A stretch of DNA of 14,881 nt from NCBI GenBank assembly GCA_029264635.1, contig JARIAA010000149.1:1-14881 (forward strand), in the 5' to 3' direction. This DNA is from Psychrobacter sp. (GTDB lineage: Bacteria > Pseudomonadota > Gammaproteobacteria > Pseudomonadales > Moraxellaceae). How positions within the stretch are numbered: the first letter of the stretch is position 1; each line of letters starts with the position of its first letter. Under the pieces are notes generated by a model, which ran no database searches, was not told the origin of the DNA, and worked only from the letters and a program-made list of their open reading frames with translations. Of the stretch, positions 1 to 8,114 are shown in pieces. The position numbers and the translations under genes were made by a program.

Positions 1-1
1 C

Positions 2-736
2 GAATTTGCTCAGCAGTATGGTTATGACGAAGTAAATATTAACGTTGGCTGCCCATCAGATCGTGTACAACATAATAAGATTGGTGCCTGCTTGATGGCC
101 GAACCGAATACAGTTGCTGATTTGGTAAAACATATGCAAGCGGCGGTTGATATTCCAGTGACAGTCAAACATCGCATTGGTATTGATGACTTTGACAGTT
201 ATGAATTTATGGCAGATTTTGTACAGACGGTAGCAGCAGCAGGTTGTACGCGCTTTATCGTTCATGCACGTACTGCTTGGTTGCAGGGGCTAAGTCCCAA
301 ACAAAATCGTGAGATACCGCCGTTACGCTATGAAGATGTTTATCGGCTCAAACAAGACTTTCCAGCGCTTGATATCGAGATTAATGGTGGTATCGATACG
401 GTAGCAGATATTAAAGCGCATTTGGAACATATTGATGGGGTGATGATTGGTCGCGCGTTTTATCATAGTCCTTATCTGTTAGCAGAAGCCAATAGCTTAT
501 GGGGTCAGCCTGCTCCTAAGCGCTCAGAGATTTTGGCGCAGCTGTACCCGTATCTAGAGGAGCAAATCGCAAAAGGCGAAGCACTTCCTACGATGACGCG
601 ACATTATTTAGGACTGTTTCAAGGAATGACGGGCGCGCGCAAGTGGCGTCAAGCATTGAGCGGTAAGCCGCAGTTAACGATTGATGATATTAAGCAAGCG
701 GCATCCATGGTACTAGCATTAAACCCTGATGCTTAG
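2..736 (+). CDS. dusA: tRNA-dihydrouridine synthase A (5'-truncated by window edge)
   Basis: FMN-dependent enzyme that reduces specific uridines in the tRNA D-loop to dihydrouridine, using NADPH. The window opens inside the gene: the frame is open from base 2 and gives 244 residues, so roughly the first 90 of the usual ~330 are missing. Visible are the NVGCPS segment and the GACLM motif whose Cys (codon 89-91) is the expected catalytic acid, the VKHRIG strand with an FMN-contacting Lys, the HARTAWLQGLSP stretch typical of the DusA subgroup rather than DusB or DusC, the NGGI phosphate-binding loop and the GRAFYHSP loop near the barrel end. The C-terminal helical domain is complete and ends at TAG. 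It converges on the downstream minus-strand CPBP gene with a 41-base gap in which I see no clear terminator hairpin. Subgroup assignment is confident. Confidence 0.95.
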   Translation, partial: EFAQQYGYDEVNINVGCPSDRVQHNKIGACLMAEPNTVADLVKHMQAAVDIPVTVKHRIGIDDFDSYEFMADFVQTVAAAGCTRFIVHARTAWLQGLSPKQNREIPPLRYEDVYRLKQDFPALDIEINGGIDTVADIKAHLEHIDGVMIGRAFYHSPYLLAEANSLWGQPAPKRSEILAQLYPYLEEQIAKGEALPTMTRHYLGLFQGMTGARKWRQALSGKPQLTIDDIKQAASMVLALNPDA

Positions 737-777
737 CTTGTTTTGTCTCAGCTTGTTTCAATTAAACGTATTCTCAA

Positions 778-1563
778 TCAACCTACTTGCGTAAGATACT
801 GCCACATAGCAGCGCCATTATTAATCATATGTAGCAGCATAGGCAGTATGAGCGAGCCTGATTTGAGACGCGCGTAGCAAAAAATAAGGGCAAGCACCAC
901 AAGGGTACTGATCTCATACATACCATACTGCAAATGAATAGCTGCAAAAATAAAACTGGTGACAATGCTTGCTACCACTGCACCGCGCTGCATCGAAACA
1001 GGTGAGGCAGCAAACTGCTCAGCGATAGCTGACCACAATATACCGCGAAACACTAACTCTTCATATATCGGTGCTACAATCACTATGGCAAAAACCAACA
1101 GCCACAATGAGCTGACGGACTGATATAACGGATCTACAAAGACCAGTGGAGATTTATCCAAAAAATAAGTCAAGGCCTGACTGCCGATCATAAATATTAG
1201 CAATATGCCAAGCATACCCATGCCTACCGCTAATGAAAACGGTTTGAGCGCTAAATACTGACGCACATCAGCGGACCTCAAGCGCAAAATCAGATAGCTA
1301 AGTGTCATTAGCAGTAGGCAACTGATGATAATTGAAATGCTAACTATCGTCCCATTACTACTGCCAAAGAAGAATATGTCGCCTACGTCTGAATTTTTAG
1401 TAGCAGGCAATAGCAGCTTGCCAGCGATATATATGCCAAGCAATTGACTGACAAAAAATGCTATCAGCATTCCCACCGTTAGTAGAAATGTACCCAAGCG
1501 TGAAAATAATGGCAAATGCTGATGGTTGAACGCAGGGTTTGTAGTTAAGGTATGGTTTGGCAT
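778..1563 (-). CDS. CPBP-family intramembrane metalloprotease (CAAX protease/bacteriocin-processing type)
   Basis: Multi-pass inner-membrane protein of the CPBP (Abi, Rce1-like) family. The three family motifs are present, numbered from the upstream TTG: EELVFR (E173, E174, R178), FAAIH (F211, H215) and H250 followed by N253/N254. These glutamates and histidines are the expected zinc/water-activating residues, so it is probably catalytically competent. Several hydrophobic segments fit membrane helices (about 30-57, 78-100, 115-140, 157-172, 200-216, 224-236). I chose ATG at 1563 (261 aa); the frame also extends to a TTG at 1578, and neither has a strong ribosome binding site (a GAG lies 10 bases before the ATG). 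A -10-like TATACT on the minus strand at 1611-1616 suggests its own promoter. The substrate is unknown: members process prenylated proteins or peptides or act in bacteriocin immunity. No bacteriocin-like gene is nearby, so a housekeeping role is more likely. Confidence 0.85.
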   Translation of the reverse strand: MPNHTLTTNPAFNHQHLPLFSRLGTFLLTVGMLIAFFVSQLLGIYIAGKLLLPATKNSDVGDIFFFGSSNGTIVSISIIISCLLLMTLSYLILRLRSADVRQYLALKPFSLAVGMGMLGILLIFMIGSQALTYFLDKSPLVFVDPLYQSVSSLWLLVFAIVIVAPIYEELVFRGILWSAIAEQFAASPVSMQRGAVVASIVTSFIFAAIHLQYGMYEISTLVVLALIFCYARLKSGSLILPMLLHMINNGAAMWQYLTQVG

Positions 1564-1647
1564 AACGTAGTAACTCAAGACGTCGATTCGTCAATTCTTA
1601 CAAGAAATCTAGTATAAACAACCTAGTATGAATAATGGTCACTCGTC

Positions 1648-2535
1648 TTACTCTGTTAATTGCTGCTCAATCAGCTCTAATACTTGCAGCGCGACTGATT
1701 GGGGATGCTCAAGCGGGAACATATGACCACCTGCATGGGTTTGATAAGGAATACCTAGTCGATTTTTTATTTGCTGCGGAAAACGACGTTTTAAAAAGAT
1801 ACTATCCTCTCCAATAATCAACGTGACTGGCGGTTTGGGTTTACGGTTGGGCGCTAGCCAGTACCAAGATGGATTGGTACGAAAGACAGCAACTTCACAG
1901 GCTTTAGGAATAGCCAAAGTGACTTTGCCATCCGCACGTTTTTCTAGGCCATGCTGAATATATCCCTCAAAGCTACGCTCGTCAAAATGTTTAAAAAACC
2001 CTTTATGGCGCATCTTATTGTAAGCCTCTTCACGGCTGTCCCAAACATCTCGGCGGTTCTTAGATATCCCTGCTGGTGACAGTTTGTCCATCAGACGGTT
2101 ATTCATCATCGGTAGCCTGTCTACTGTTTTTGCCACATGCCACAGCAAACTGGCCTTACCATAAATCCATGGCGGATCCATAAGCACGGCTTGATTAAAA
2201 ATTTCAGGGCTACGGTATAACGCCTGCAAAGTACACATGGCACCCAGTGAATGACCCACACCCACCACTTGAGAGACGCCATGCTTCTTACAGGTATTTT
2301 TCACACTATCAATCACTTGCTGGGTTAAACGGCGCCAATGATCGTCGACTGGATAGTGTGGATCGCCGCCAAGCATTGGTATATATTCAATCGTAAAAAA
2401 CTTAGCGAGCCCTTCAAAAAACGGCTTGTAAACAGCACTTGGCATTCCATTGGCATGGGCAAAATGAATGACAGGTTTTTGTGTTTGTTTAGATACAGGT
2501 AACGACGTAAAGGTTTGCAAATTGATTTCACTCAT
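1648..2535 (-). CDS. alpha/beta hydrolase fold protein
   Basis: A 295-residue soluble protein with the alpha/beta hydrolase plan and no signal peptide, so probably cytoplasmic. The nucleophile elbow is GHSLG with Ser96. The oxyanion-region motif HAHANG lies at residues 25-30, the likely acid is Asp244 in IGEDS after a predicted beta strand, and the likely base is His271 in AGGHMFP. The triad is therefore complete. A helical, Arg/Lys-rich lid (about 125-200) sits between strand 6 and the acid. The HANG-x-P-x-x-x-Y signature resembles a group of Pseudomonas/Acinetobacter hydrolases of unknown substrate; esterase or lipase activity is plausible but cannot be assigned. The start ATG at 2535 has a GAGAG at suitable distance upstream. 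It lies 84 bases upstream of the CPBP gene on the same strand and 135 bases after sppA, separated from sppA by a strong hairpin, so it is probably not co-transcribed with sppA. Confidence 0.9.
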   Translation of the reverse strand: MSEINLQTFTSLPVSKQTQKPVIHFAHANGMPSAVYKPFFEGLAKFFTIEYIPMLGGDPHYPVDDHWRRLTQQVIDSVKNTCKKHGVSQVVGVGHSLGAMCTLQALYRSPEIFNQAVLMDPPWIYGKASLLWHVAKTVDRLPMMNNRLMDKLSPAGISKNRRDVWDSREEAYNKMRHKGFFKHFDERSFEGYIQHGLEKRADGKVTLAIPKACEVAVFRTNPSWYWLAPNRKPKPPVTLIIGEDSIFLKRRFPQQIKNRLGIPYQTHAGGHMFPLEHPQSVALQVLELIEQQLTE

Positions 2536-2601
2536 GACGGACTCTCATTGATTCACACAGATATGCGATACACTATTTATCATCATTAAATCTTACATAC
2601 A

Positions 2602-2637
2602 ATTGAGGCTGAGTATAACCATATACTCAGCCTCAAT
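2602..2637 (-). terminator. strong 16-bp hairpin between sppA and the alpha/beta hydrolase
   Basis: Perfect inverted repeat: a 16-base arm at 2602-2617 pairs with 2622-2637 around a 4-base loop (ACCA). It lies just past the sppA stop codon on the minus strand. Neither side has a run of T after the stem, so it is not a classic intrinsic terminator. It may act as an mRNA 3'-end stabiliser or an imperfect terminator for sppA. The hairpin itself is certain; its role is inferred. Confidence 0.6.
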
Positions 2638-2670
2638 AATCATACACCTTAAATATGACTCATAAAATGC

Positions 2671-3732
2671 TTAGCGCATTTGCACGTTGCCATCTTCTTG
2701 TGGCAATACATCCAGATTGATGCTAGTGCCAACGCCTGCTCCTAGCTTGACAGCAAAGCGATCCATAAATAACTGGAAGGGATCCATCGGCGTATAATTA
2801 ACGACATTGTCTAACTTTAGCTCTTTTTCTAAGCTTGCAATACTACCCGTCTTATCTGCCAACCCTAATGCAATCGACTGCTCCCCTGTCCAAAACAGAC
2901 CTGAAAATAACTTATTGTCTTCTGGGTTTTTTAGACGATCACCGCGGCCTTCTTTCACAGCATTAATAAAGTGCTTATGCGTATTGGCGAGCACTTTTTC
3001 GACATGCTGTTCTTCGTAATCCGTGAGCGGACGCGACAAGCTCAAAATATCTTTATATTCGCCAGCAGTGATAGTGCGATCTTCAACACCCACTTTATCC
3101 ATCAAGCCTTCAATATTATAGCTTGGCATAATGACCCCAATTGAGCCTACCAAACTTGACGGATTGACATAAATCTCATCTGCAGCCGAGGCAATATAAT
3201 AAGCACCAGATGCACCGATATCGCCAATCACAGCGTAGAGTTTTTTGTTTGGATATTCTTGACGCAGATTTATCATAGTTTGCCAGATCTCATCTGACTG
3301 TACGGGCGATCCACCAGGGGAGTTGATTTCCAACGCTACTGCTTTTGAGTTTTTATTTTCAAACGCTTTCGTCAATGCTTTGTTAATATCATAAGCATTA
3401 GCAACATCGCCATTACTTATCGTCCCTTGCAATTCAACGACAGCTAAATGCGGCTTGCTCGTATCAATACCATCGAGACCTGTTGGCGCCTCCTTAGTAC
3501 AGCTGCGACCTATCATTAAAAACAGTAATAATATGTAACCAAAGGTGAGAAGCTTAAAAAAGATACTCCAACGTCTTGAGCGGCGCTGCTCTTCTACACT
3601 GGCAAGTAAAGTCTTTTCAATAAGACGCCATTCTTGTCCACTTGGCTGATTTGGCGACATTTGCTGCGAAGATACCGGGTGATTTTCTAAATCATCAGGG
3701 CGTTTATTGGGATCTGGTGGCCAATTGGGCAT
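2671..3732 (-). CDS. sppA: signal peptide peptidase SppA-type S49 serine protease
   Basis: Inner-membrane serine protease of family S49, expected to degrade cleaved signal peptides in the membrane or periplasm. At 353 residues it is the short, single-domain form (as in Bacillus SppA), not the ~618-residue duplicated E. coli form. Order: a Pro/Gln-rich polar N-terminal tail (1-55), one transmembrane helix (about 57-75), then the protease domain from about residue 95. The Ser/Lys dyad is visible: Ser175 in GASGAYY and Lys227 in GEYKD. The SPGG motif at 138-141 and GSIGV at 196-200 are family hallmarks. The ATG at 3732 has AGGAAG four bases upstream. Gaps of 135 bases to the hydrolase (with a hairpin) and 161 bases from comEC suggest a separate transcript. 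The residue after the helix is Cys78, but no lipobox precedes it, so lipidation is unlikely. Confidence 0.93.
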   Translation of the reverse strand: MPNWPPDPNKRPDDLENHPVSSQQMSPNQPSGQEWRLIEKTLLASVEEQRRSRRWSIFFKLLTFGYILLLFLMIGRSCTKEAPTGLDGIDTSKPHLAVVELQGTISNGDVANAYDINKALTKAFENKNSKAVALEINSPGGSPVQSDEIWQTMINLRQEYPNKKLYAVIGDIGASGAYYIASAADEIYVNPSSLVGSIGVIMPSYNIEGLMDKVGVEDRTITAGEYKDILSLSRPLTDYEEQHVEKVLANTHKHFINAVKEGRGDRLKNPEDNKLFSGLFWTGEQSIALGLADKTGSIASLEKELKLDNVVNYTPMDPFQLFMDRFAVKLGAGVGTSINLDVLPQEDGNVQMR

Positions 3733-3893
3733 ATAACTTCCTAGGTAAGAAACTGTCTAAAGCAATAAAATGGTAAATATTTGATATAAATATCGACAAG
3801 GTGCTAAGTATGGTGGTATTTCAGTTTTGGTTCAATAGTGAAACCGTGAAATGTTGTCCTATTAGTAAGATATGAATAATAGCAATAGGATGG

Positions 3894-6857
3894 TTAAGGT
3901 TCAGTATTAAAAGCTAAAGCTGCCTCTACTATCTGATGATCATAAGTGACTATTTCGTCCACTTTTTGCTGCTCTATTATGTCAGCATTTATCTGTGATG
4001 CACTATGACCCACCCATTGAGTCGCATGATTTGACGTTATATCAATAGCGAACGGATCAGCTGAGCATAGCAGCGACCACATCTGCCAAACACGCGCGTG
4101 AGTGTCGGCATTGACAATAATACGTGATTGTAGAGATTTATTCTGATAGCTATCTTGCTGATCACTTCGCTGGTTTTTTTCTAATATCTGCTGATTGGAG
4201 GTGACTGTCTGAGCAGTAGCACGAGCCGATTTTAACGGCTCGGCGGCATCATATTTTAACACTCGTATAGGCAAGTTACTATCAATAGTAACGCTACAAT
4301 CCCAAACACTGGCATCATCTATCTTGCTCCATCCCGTGATTGCTTGTAGCGTTAACCCACCATTAAGGAGCTGCCAAGTTTTTCCCTGCTCGCAGTGCTG
4401 AGCACTGATCGTTGTTTTTGCGACAGATGGTTTACTGTCTATATATAATCGCTGATAAGCAGGCCAACGCTCATGACGCCCAGCTTGCCAATATTGATGG
4501 GTAGGCACATTTTGGCTCAATTGCAAAACAGCCATCGCTAGCAACTCAGCATTTTTTGGCTTGTCTTTGGCAGCCTTGTCTTTTTGTTTGCTCAGCAAAG
4601 TATCTGTCAATGAGGGCACACTGGTTTGTACGATGATACCTTCTAGTTGCTTGATTGATAAGGTACGTAACTGTTGTTCGAGGCTTGCGGACAACTTATC
4701 GGCAGTCAGCGTACTGGGCATTGTGCGCTGACCATTTGGCCTATGATCGGCTAAGAACAGCCAGCTAGTACTGCCTGATAACGATACTTTACCATTATTA
4801 TCAATTGCATCGAGTTTATTATTTATAAGAGGATATTGCAGCACTGCGGCGCTCACATAACGATCGCCGGTCGGCAAAATATACAGAGCCGGCGTGGTTA
4901 CCAGTGACTGCTGATTGGCGTACACCGTCATCATTAATAGAGTCAATGGAGGTAGCGCAAGCCAGCGACTGATAAGTCCACGCGGTAACAGCCAAGGTAA
5001 CATCGCTAACAACACGATAAGCAGTATAGTCGTATTTACTGGTGTATAGAGCCACGCCGCTGATAATTCTCGTAATGATGTTAGCCATATGATGACTTCA
5101 TGCAAGCAGACTACTATGGCACTAACTAGCGTCCAAATACTATCTGCGACAACAGGCAAAAACAGATAACAAAGCCCTGCTAGTAGATTTAACGGGACGA
5201 TGATCCAGCCAAATAAACCAATAGCGAACAAATTAATGAATAGCCCCCATAAGGATGCTTTGCCAAACAATAGCAAAGTGATAGGCAACAATGCTATAAA
5301 TAACCAAAACTGGAGTTTAAATATGCGTGTGCCTATTATCCATAGCCGCGTAACCCATATTTTGTCTTTGGATGCATCATGATGGATAGAGCGTTGATGC
5401 GGCTGTACGATAACGGGTTCATTATGCGAGTACGATGTATCGTCGTATCTTAATAACAGGGCTACTGCGACAAAGGATAACCAATAACCCGCTTGCCATA
5501 GTACATAAGGATCAACCCATGCCATCAATACTGCCAGCGCCAACAATATTTGTATGGTAGTCATAGGCAATAAAGTCAATCGCACCAATCCTATTACTAG
5601 CAGCATCCAAGCAGTACGTGCGGCTGGCACGTCAAAACCTGTATATAAAGCATAAATGAAGGCAGCAACGATCATCACCCACCAGCGCACCTGCCAACGC
5701 GGTATAAAGCGATAGAGTGCTGGACACAGCCGATCAAACAATATTACCGCTGCCCCTGCTAATATAATCGCCAAAAATAAAACGTGTGTCCCTGAAATGG
5801 CTAAAAGATGAGAAATACCTGCCAGCTGATATAAATCTTTGGTATCACGACTGATCAAACTGCGATCGCCCGTGAGCAAACTGAGCGTAACCGCTTTTGC
5901 TTGCTGCTCAGCGGTGGTTTTCGTCGCCCAATCTTGATAAAAATGTTGCCGAAGCTGCCAACGCCATTGATCAATGTTAATGCGTAAGCGTTTTAGGACT
6001 GAGTCAGCTGCTTTATCAGGCCGTAATCTCGCTTTAGGGAAGCTTTCTGACGCTTGAGCCGCTTGAGCAAGAGGTACTCCCGTTGCCATGATAGTTGCCA
6101 CACCATCGATGTGACGACTACGTAACCAGCGATAACTATCAAACCCCGTCGGATTGTTAAGTGCTTGCTCGGAGGTGGCAACTGGCGCAAGCGTCAAGGT
6201 CATCATTAGCTGATCCCCTGGCTGCAAAAGATTTAAGTCTGTTGCCTGTACATCATTAGTATGACTTTTAGGATAGGCGTTGAGTAAGACACGATATTGA
6301 TGTCCATCATCAACCTCACCATTACCTAAGAGATCATTGTCAATATAGTTTATCGTTGCTGCATTTAGATCTTGAGATGTGAGTTCAGAGATCAGCGGAG
6401 CGAGTACTCGTAATGTCGCTACTTGCCGATAACCACTATTCGTTGCAGGATCATAGACGCTATCACTAATCCCTTCAATGGTTACCCATGCTTGCACTCG
6501 CATAGGATCTTTTGTCTTAGTGACTTCTGCTTCTTGGTGAGCAATGAAAGCTTTTACCGCACTACCCATAATAAGCACACTTGCTACTGTCATTAATAGC
6601 AGATAACGACTAGCAGTAAACAACAAAGCAGCATTTCGCCTTTTATCTTTAAAAGATGAATGGCTAGATGAGGAATGGTTAGATAATGATACTGCGTTAC
6701 GCTGAATAATCAAAAAAAAGGTAATGGATGTTGTAATTAGTATGAGCCAAATTGAAGCGCTGGTCGCAGTTAAATTGCTTGAGGTCGCCATATCCTCAGC
6801 GAGAGATAAGACCCCTGTCATGGCTACCATAATTGATACGCATACCAACCAATACAT
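3894..6857 (-). CDS. comEC: ComEC/Rec2-family DNA internalisation protein with degenerate C-terminal metallo-beta-lactamase domain
   Basis: Inner-membrane channel that moves single-stranded DNA into the cytoplasm during natural transformation. In order: N-terminal membrane helices (about 1-52 and 85-103), a DUF4131-like OB domain (about 118-262), and the Competence domain with the hallmark LLTGDRSLI (327-335) and GISHLLAISGTHV (347-359), followed by about eight further helices to ~645. The last 330 residues occupy the place of the metallo-beta-lactamase-like domain but lack its HxHxDH metal site: where SHxHxDH is expected, residues 740-752 read GIIVQTSVPSLTD. A later motif (CEQGKTW, 822-828) and DCSVTI (853-858) still fit the fold. 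A Lys/Asp/Gln-rich low-complexity insert lies at about 755-770 and another at 875-905. ATG at 6857 is supported by GAGGAG five bases upstream. At 987 residues it is longer than the usual 750-850. Confidence 0.93.
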   Translation of the reverse strand: MYWLVCVSIMVAMTGVLSLAEDMATSSNLTATSASIWLILITTSITFFLIIQRNAVSLSNHSSSSHSSFKDKRRNAALLFTASRYLLLMTVASVLIMGSAVKAFIAHQEAEVTKTKDPMRVQAWVTIEGISDSVYDPATNSGYRQVATLRVLAPLISELTSQDLNAATINYIDNDLLGNGEVDDGHQYRVLLNAYPKSHTNDVQATDLNLLQPGDQLMMTLTLAPVATSEQALNNPTGFDSYRWLRSRHIDGVATIMATGVPLAQAAQASESFPKARLRPDKAADSVLKRLRINIDQWRWQLRQHFYQDWATKTTAEQQAKAVTLSLLTGDRSLISRDTKDLYQLAGISHLLAISGTHVLFLAIILAGAAVILFDRLCPALYRFIPRWQVRWWVMIVAAFIYALYTGFDVPAARTAWMLLVIGLVRLTLLPMTTIQILLALAVLMAWVDPYVLWQAGYWLSFVAVALLLRYDDTSYSHNEPVIVQPHQRSIHHDASKDKIWVTRLWIIGTRIFKLQFWLFIALLPITLLLFGKASLWGLFINLFAIGLFGWIIVPLNLLAGLCYLFLPVVADSIWTLVSAIVVCLHEVIIWLTSLRELSAAWLYTPVNTTILLIVLLAMLPWLLPRGLISRWLALPPLTLLMMTVYANQQSLVTTPALYILPTGDRYVSAAVLQYPLINNKLDAIDNNGKVSLSGSTSWLFLADHRPNGQRTMPSTLTADKLSASLEQQLRTLSIKQLEGIIVQTSVPSLTDTLLSKQKDKAAKDKPKNAELLAMAVLQLSQNVPTHQYWQAGRHERWPAYQRLYIDSKPSVAKTTISAQHCEQGKTWQLLNGGLTLQAITGWSKIDDASVWDCSVTIDSNLPIRVLKYDAAEPLKSARATAQTVTSNQQILEKNQRSDQQDSYQNKSLQSRIIVNADTHARVWQMWSLLCSADPFAIDITSNHATQWVGHSASQINADIIEQQKVDEIVTYDHQIVEAALAFNTEP

Positions 6858-7079
6858 CAGCGCTCCTCGCTTGATGATCTACTATTTAAGAGGACAACTA
6901 CAGTACTGAAGATAGCTTTCCTAACTATATTGTCCTATACTGATTAGGCTTTTTACGGTTATCGTCTTTCATCGTTACCCGTCCTATCTGCTTTATTAAA
7001 AATACTTATTAAAATTATTACCTACCATCCTCTTAGAACCTACTAAGTGCAATGTGCAATGTAAATGTACAGAACGATC

Positions 7080-7084
7080 AAAGG
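7080..7084 (+). promoter_or_regulatory. ribosome binding site AAAGG favouring the GTG start of the DUF2062 gene
   Basis: AAAGG with seven bases to GTG at 7092. The upstream in-frame ATG at 7065 has no purine-rich sequence at the right distance, so this site decides for the inner start. Confidence 0.45.
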
Positions 7085-7091
7085 CAAACTT

Positions 7092-7679
7092 GTGTCTCAA
7101 AAACGTCTTAAAAGCCTATTACCTACGCCCGAAAAAATCTTAGAAAGCCGTACTTTGAAGTTATTTGCGCCGCATTTAGCTGACGCGCGTTTGTGGCAAT
7201 TTAACCGCCACAGTTTAAATAAAGCCGTTTACATCGGCGTATTGAGTGCATTTTTTCCATTGCCTGGACAGATGTTATTGGCTTTAATTGGGGCGCTTAT
7301 TTTTCGCGCCAACGTGCCTATGGCACTTGGTCTTACTTGGATTACCAATCCACTCACTACTTTGCCAGTTTTTTACGCTGGATATTATCTTGGCGCTAAG
7401 ATTATGGGTGAGCCCATGATTAGCTTGAGAGTGATTGGAAGGATGATCGCTGACTTTAGCTTATGGGTACTGTCAAATGGTGCCAATCCCTTTGTTACTT
7501 ATCGCGGCACGGTATCAGTAGCTGCATTTTGTTTAGGACTGACGATACTGGCAGTCGTGTCCAGCATTGTTTGTGGACTGGCTTTTAAGGCGATCTGGCG
7601 CTATAAAACGGTTTCTAGTTGGCAAAAACGTCAAAAAAAGCGGCAACTAAAACACTCAAATAAACGACCAAAGATTTAA
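7092..7679 (+). CDS. DUF2062 domain membrane protein
   Basis: Small inner-membrane protein of the DUF2062 family, function unknown. The family signature is clear: LLPTPEKI near the start, a segment WQFNRHSLNKAVYIGV leading into the first hydrophobic helix with the FFPLPGQM motif, then GLTWITNPLTTLP, followed by two or three further hydrophobic helices. The C-terminus is a Lys/Arg/Gln-rich cytoplasmic tail (KRQKKRQLKH). I chose GTG at 7092 (195 aa), which places the start 7-8 residues before LLPTPEKI as in Acinetobacter homologues recalled from memory, and has AAAGG upstream; ATG at 7065 (204 aa) is the alternative. The gene is divergent from comEC and converges on the next minus-strand gene over a shared terminator. 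Homologues are found fused to or near glycosyltransferases in some bacteria, but nothing here suggests that link. Confidence 0.85.
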   Translation: MSQKRLKSLLPTPEKILESRTLKLFAPHLADARLWQFNRHSLNKAVYIGVLSAFFPLPGQMLLALIGALIFRANVPMALGLTWITNPLTTLPVFYAGYYLGAKIMGEPMISLRVIGRMIADFSLWVLSNGANPFVTYRGTVSVAAFCLGLTILAVVSSIVCGLAFKAIWRYKTVSSWQKRQKKRQLKHSNKRPKI

Positions 7680-7680
7680 T

Positions 7681-7708
7681 AAAAGCCAGTTTTGACTTAC
7701 TGGTTTTT
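7681..7708 (+). terminator. intrinsic terminator shared by convergent genes
   Basis: Ten-base arm 7681-7690 pairs with 7699-7708 (one G-U pair) around an eight-base loop. The right arm ends in five T on the + strand, and the left arm gives four T in a row on the minus strand. It starts two bases after the DUF2062 stop and ends 11 bases before the stop of the opposing gene, so it likely serves both. Confidence 0.8.
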
Positions 7709-7719
7709 ATGCAAACTTA

Positions 7720-8028
7720 TTAATAGGCTTCTTGGTTTTCATTTATTGATGCCATAATATGGTCAGTAAAGCTATTGTCCATCAATAGGGTACTCACCAC
7801 TTCTTTATCTCTTAATAGGATGTAGCGCTTGCCAGTGGCACTATCTTGCACTTTCAAGTCATAATCAGCACCAGCTAATGTGATGGCATCAAAAGCTGGT
7901 GTGAGCAGAGCTATTTGTGCTTGACTATCAATTGTGTCAAATAGCGTTGGGTCAATGTATGGCTTTAATGGCTCGTCACCTGCTTCGATGCTGCCAAAAG
8001 CAGAAACTGGATCGTCATCTTTACGCAT
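7720..8028 (-). CDS. small acidic hypothetical protein
   Basis: Not recognised. A 102-residue (105 from the outer start) soluble, acidic protein without signal peptide or membrane segment. The N-terminal third is polar and disordered-looking (RKDDDPVSAFGSIEAGDEP), the middle has alternating hydrophobic stretches (IALLTPAFDAITLAGADYD), and the last third looks like a beta hairpin (GKRYILLRDKEVVSTLLMD) followed by a short acidic helix. The ATG at 8028 has AAGGA at 8037-8041 on the minus strand with eight bases between, whereas for the outer ATG at 8035-8037 the same purines directly abut the start codon, so I prefer the inner one. It follows lolD on the same strand by 86 bases and could be the last gene of that transcript, as no minus-oriented terminator is evident between them. 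Coding potential looks real; function unknown. Confidence 0.65.
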   Translation of the reverse strand: MRKDDDPVSAFGSIEAGDEPLKPYIDPTLFDTIDSQAQIALLTPAFDAITLAGADYDLKVQDSATGKRYILLRDKEVVSTLLMDNSFTDHIMASINENQEAY

Positions 8029-8114
8029 ACTGCTCATCCTTATGAATTTTGTTTAGGCTCTGCAAATCATGCGAGCACTTTTTTGTTGTTAAGTTTTCTA
8101 AGTGTTTAACAGCC

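Noticed and set aside
778..1563. CPBP protease as part of a bacteriocin or abortive-infection system
   Set aside because: No precursor peptide, transporter or toxin gene is nearby; the neighbours are housekeeping genes.
1610..1630. Direct repeat CTAGTAT ... CTAGTAT upstream of the CPBP gene
   Set aside because: Two seven-base copies in AT-rich DNA are compatible with chance; only the -10-like TATACT on the minus strand was kept as a remark.
8057..8084. Stem GCTC-GCA/TGC-GAGC followed by TTTTTT, terminator-like on the + strand
   Set aside because: The genes on both sides are on the minus strand and no + transcript would need it; the stem has a bulge, and on the minus strand no T tract follows.
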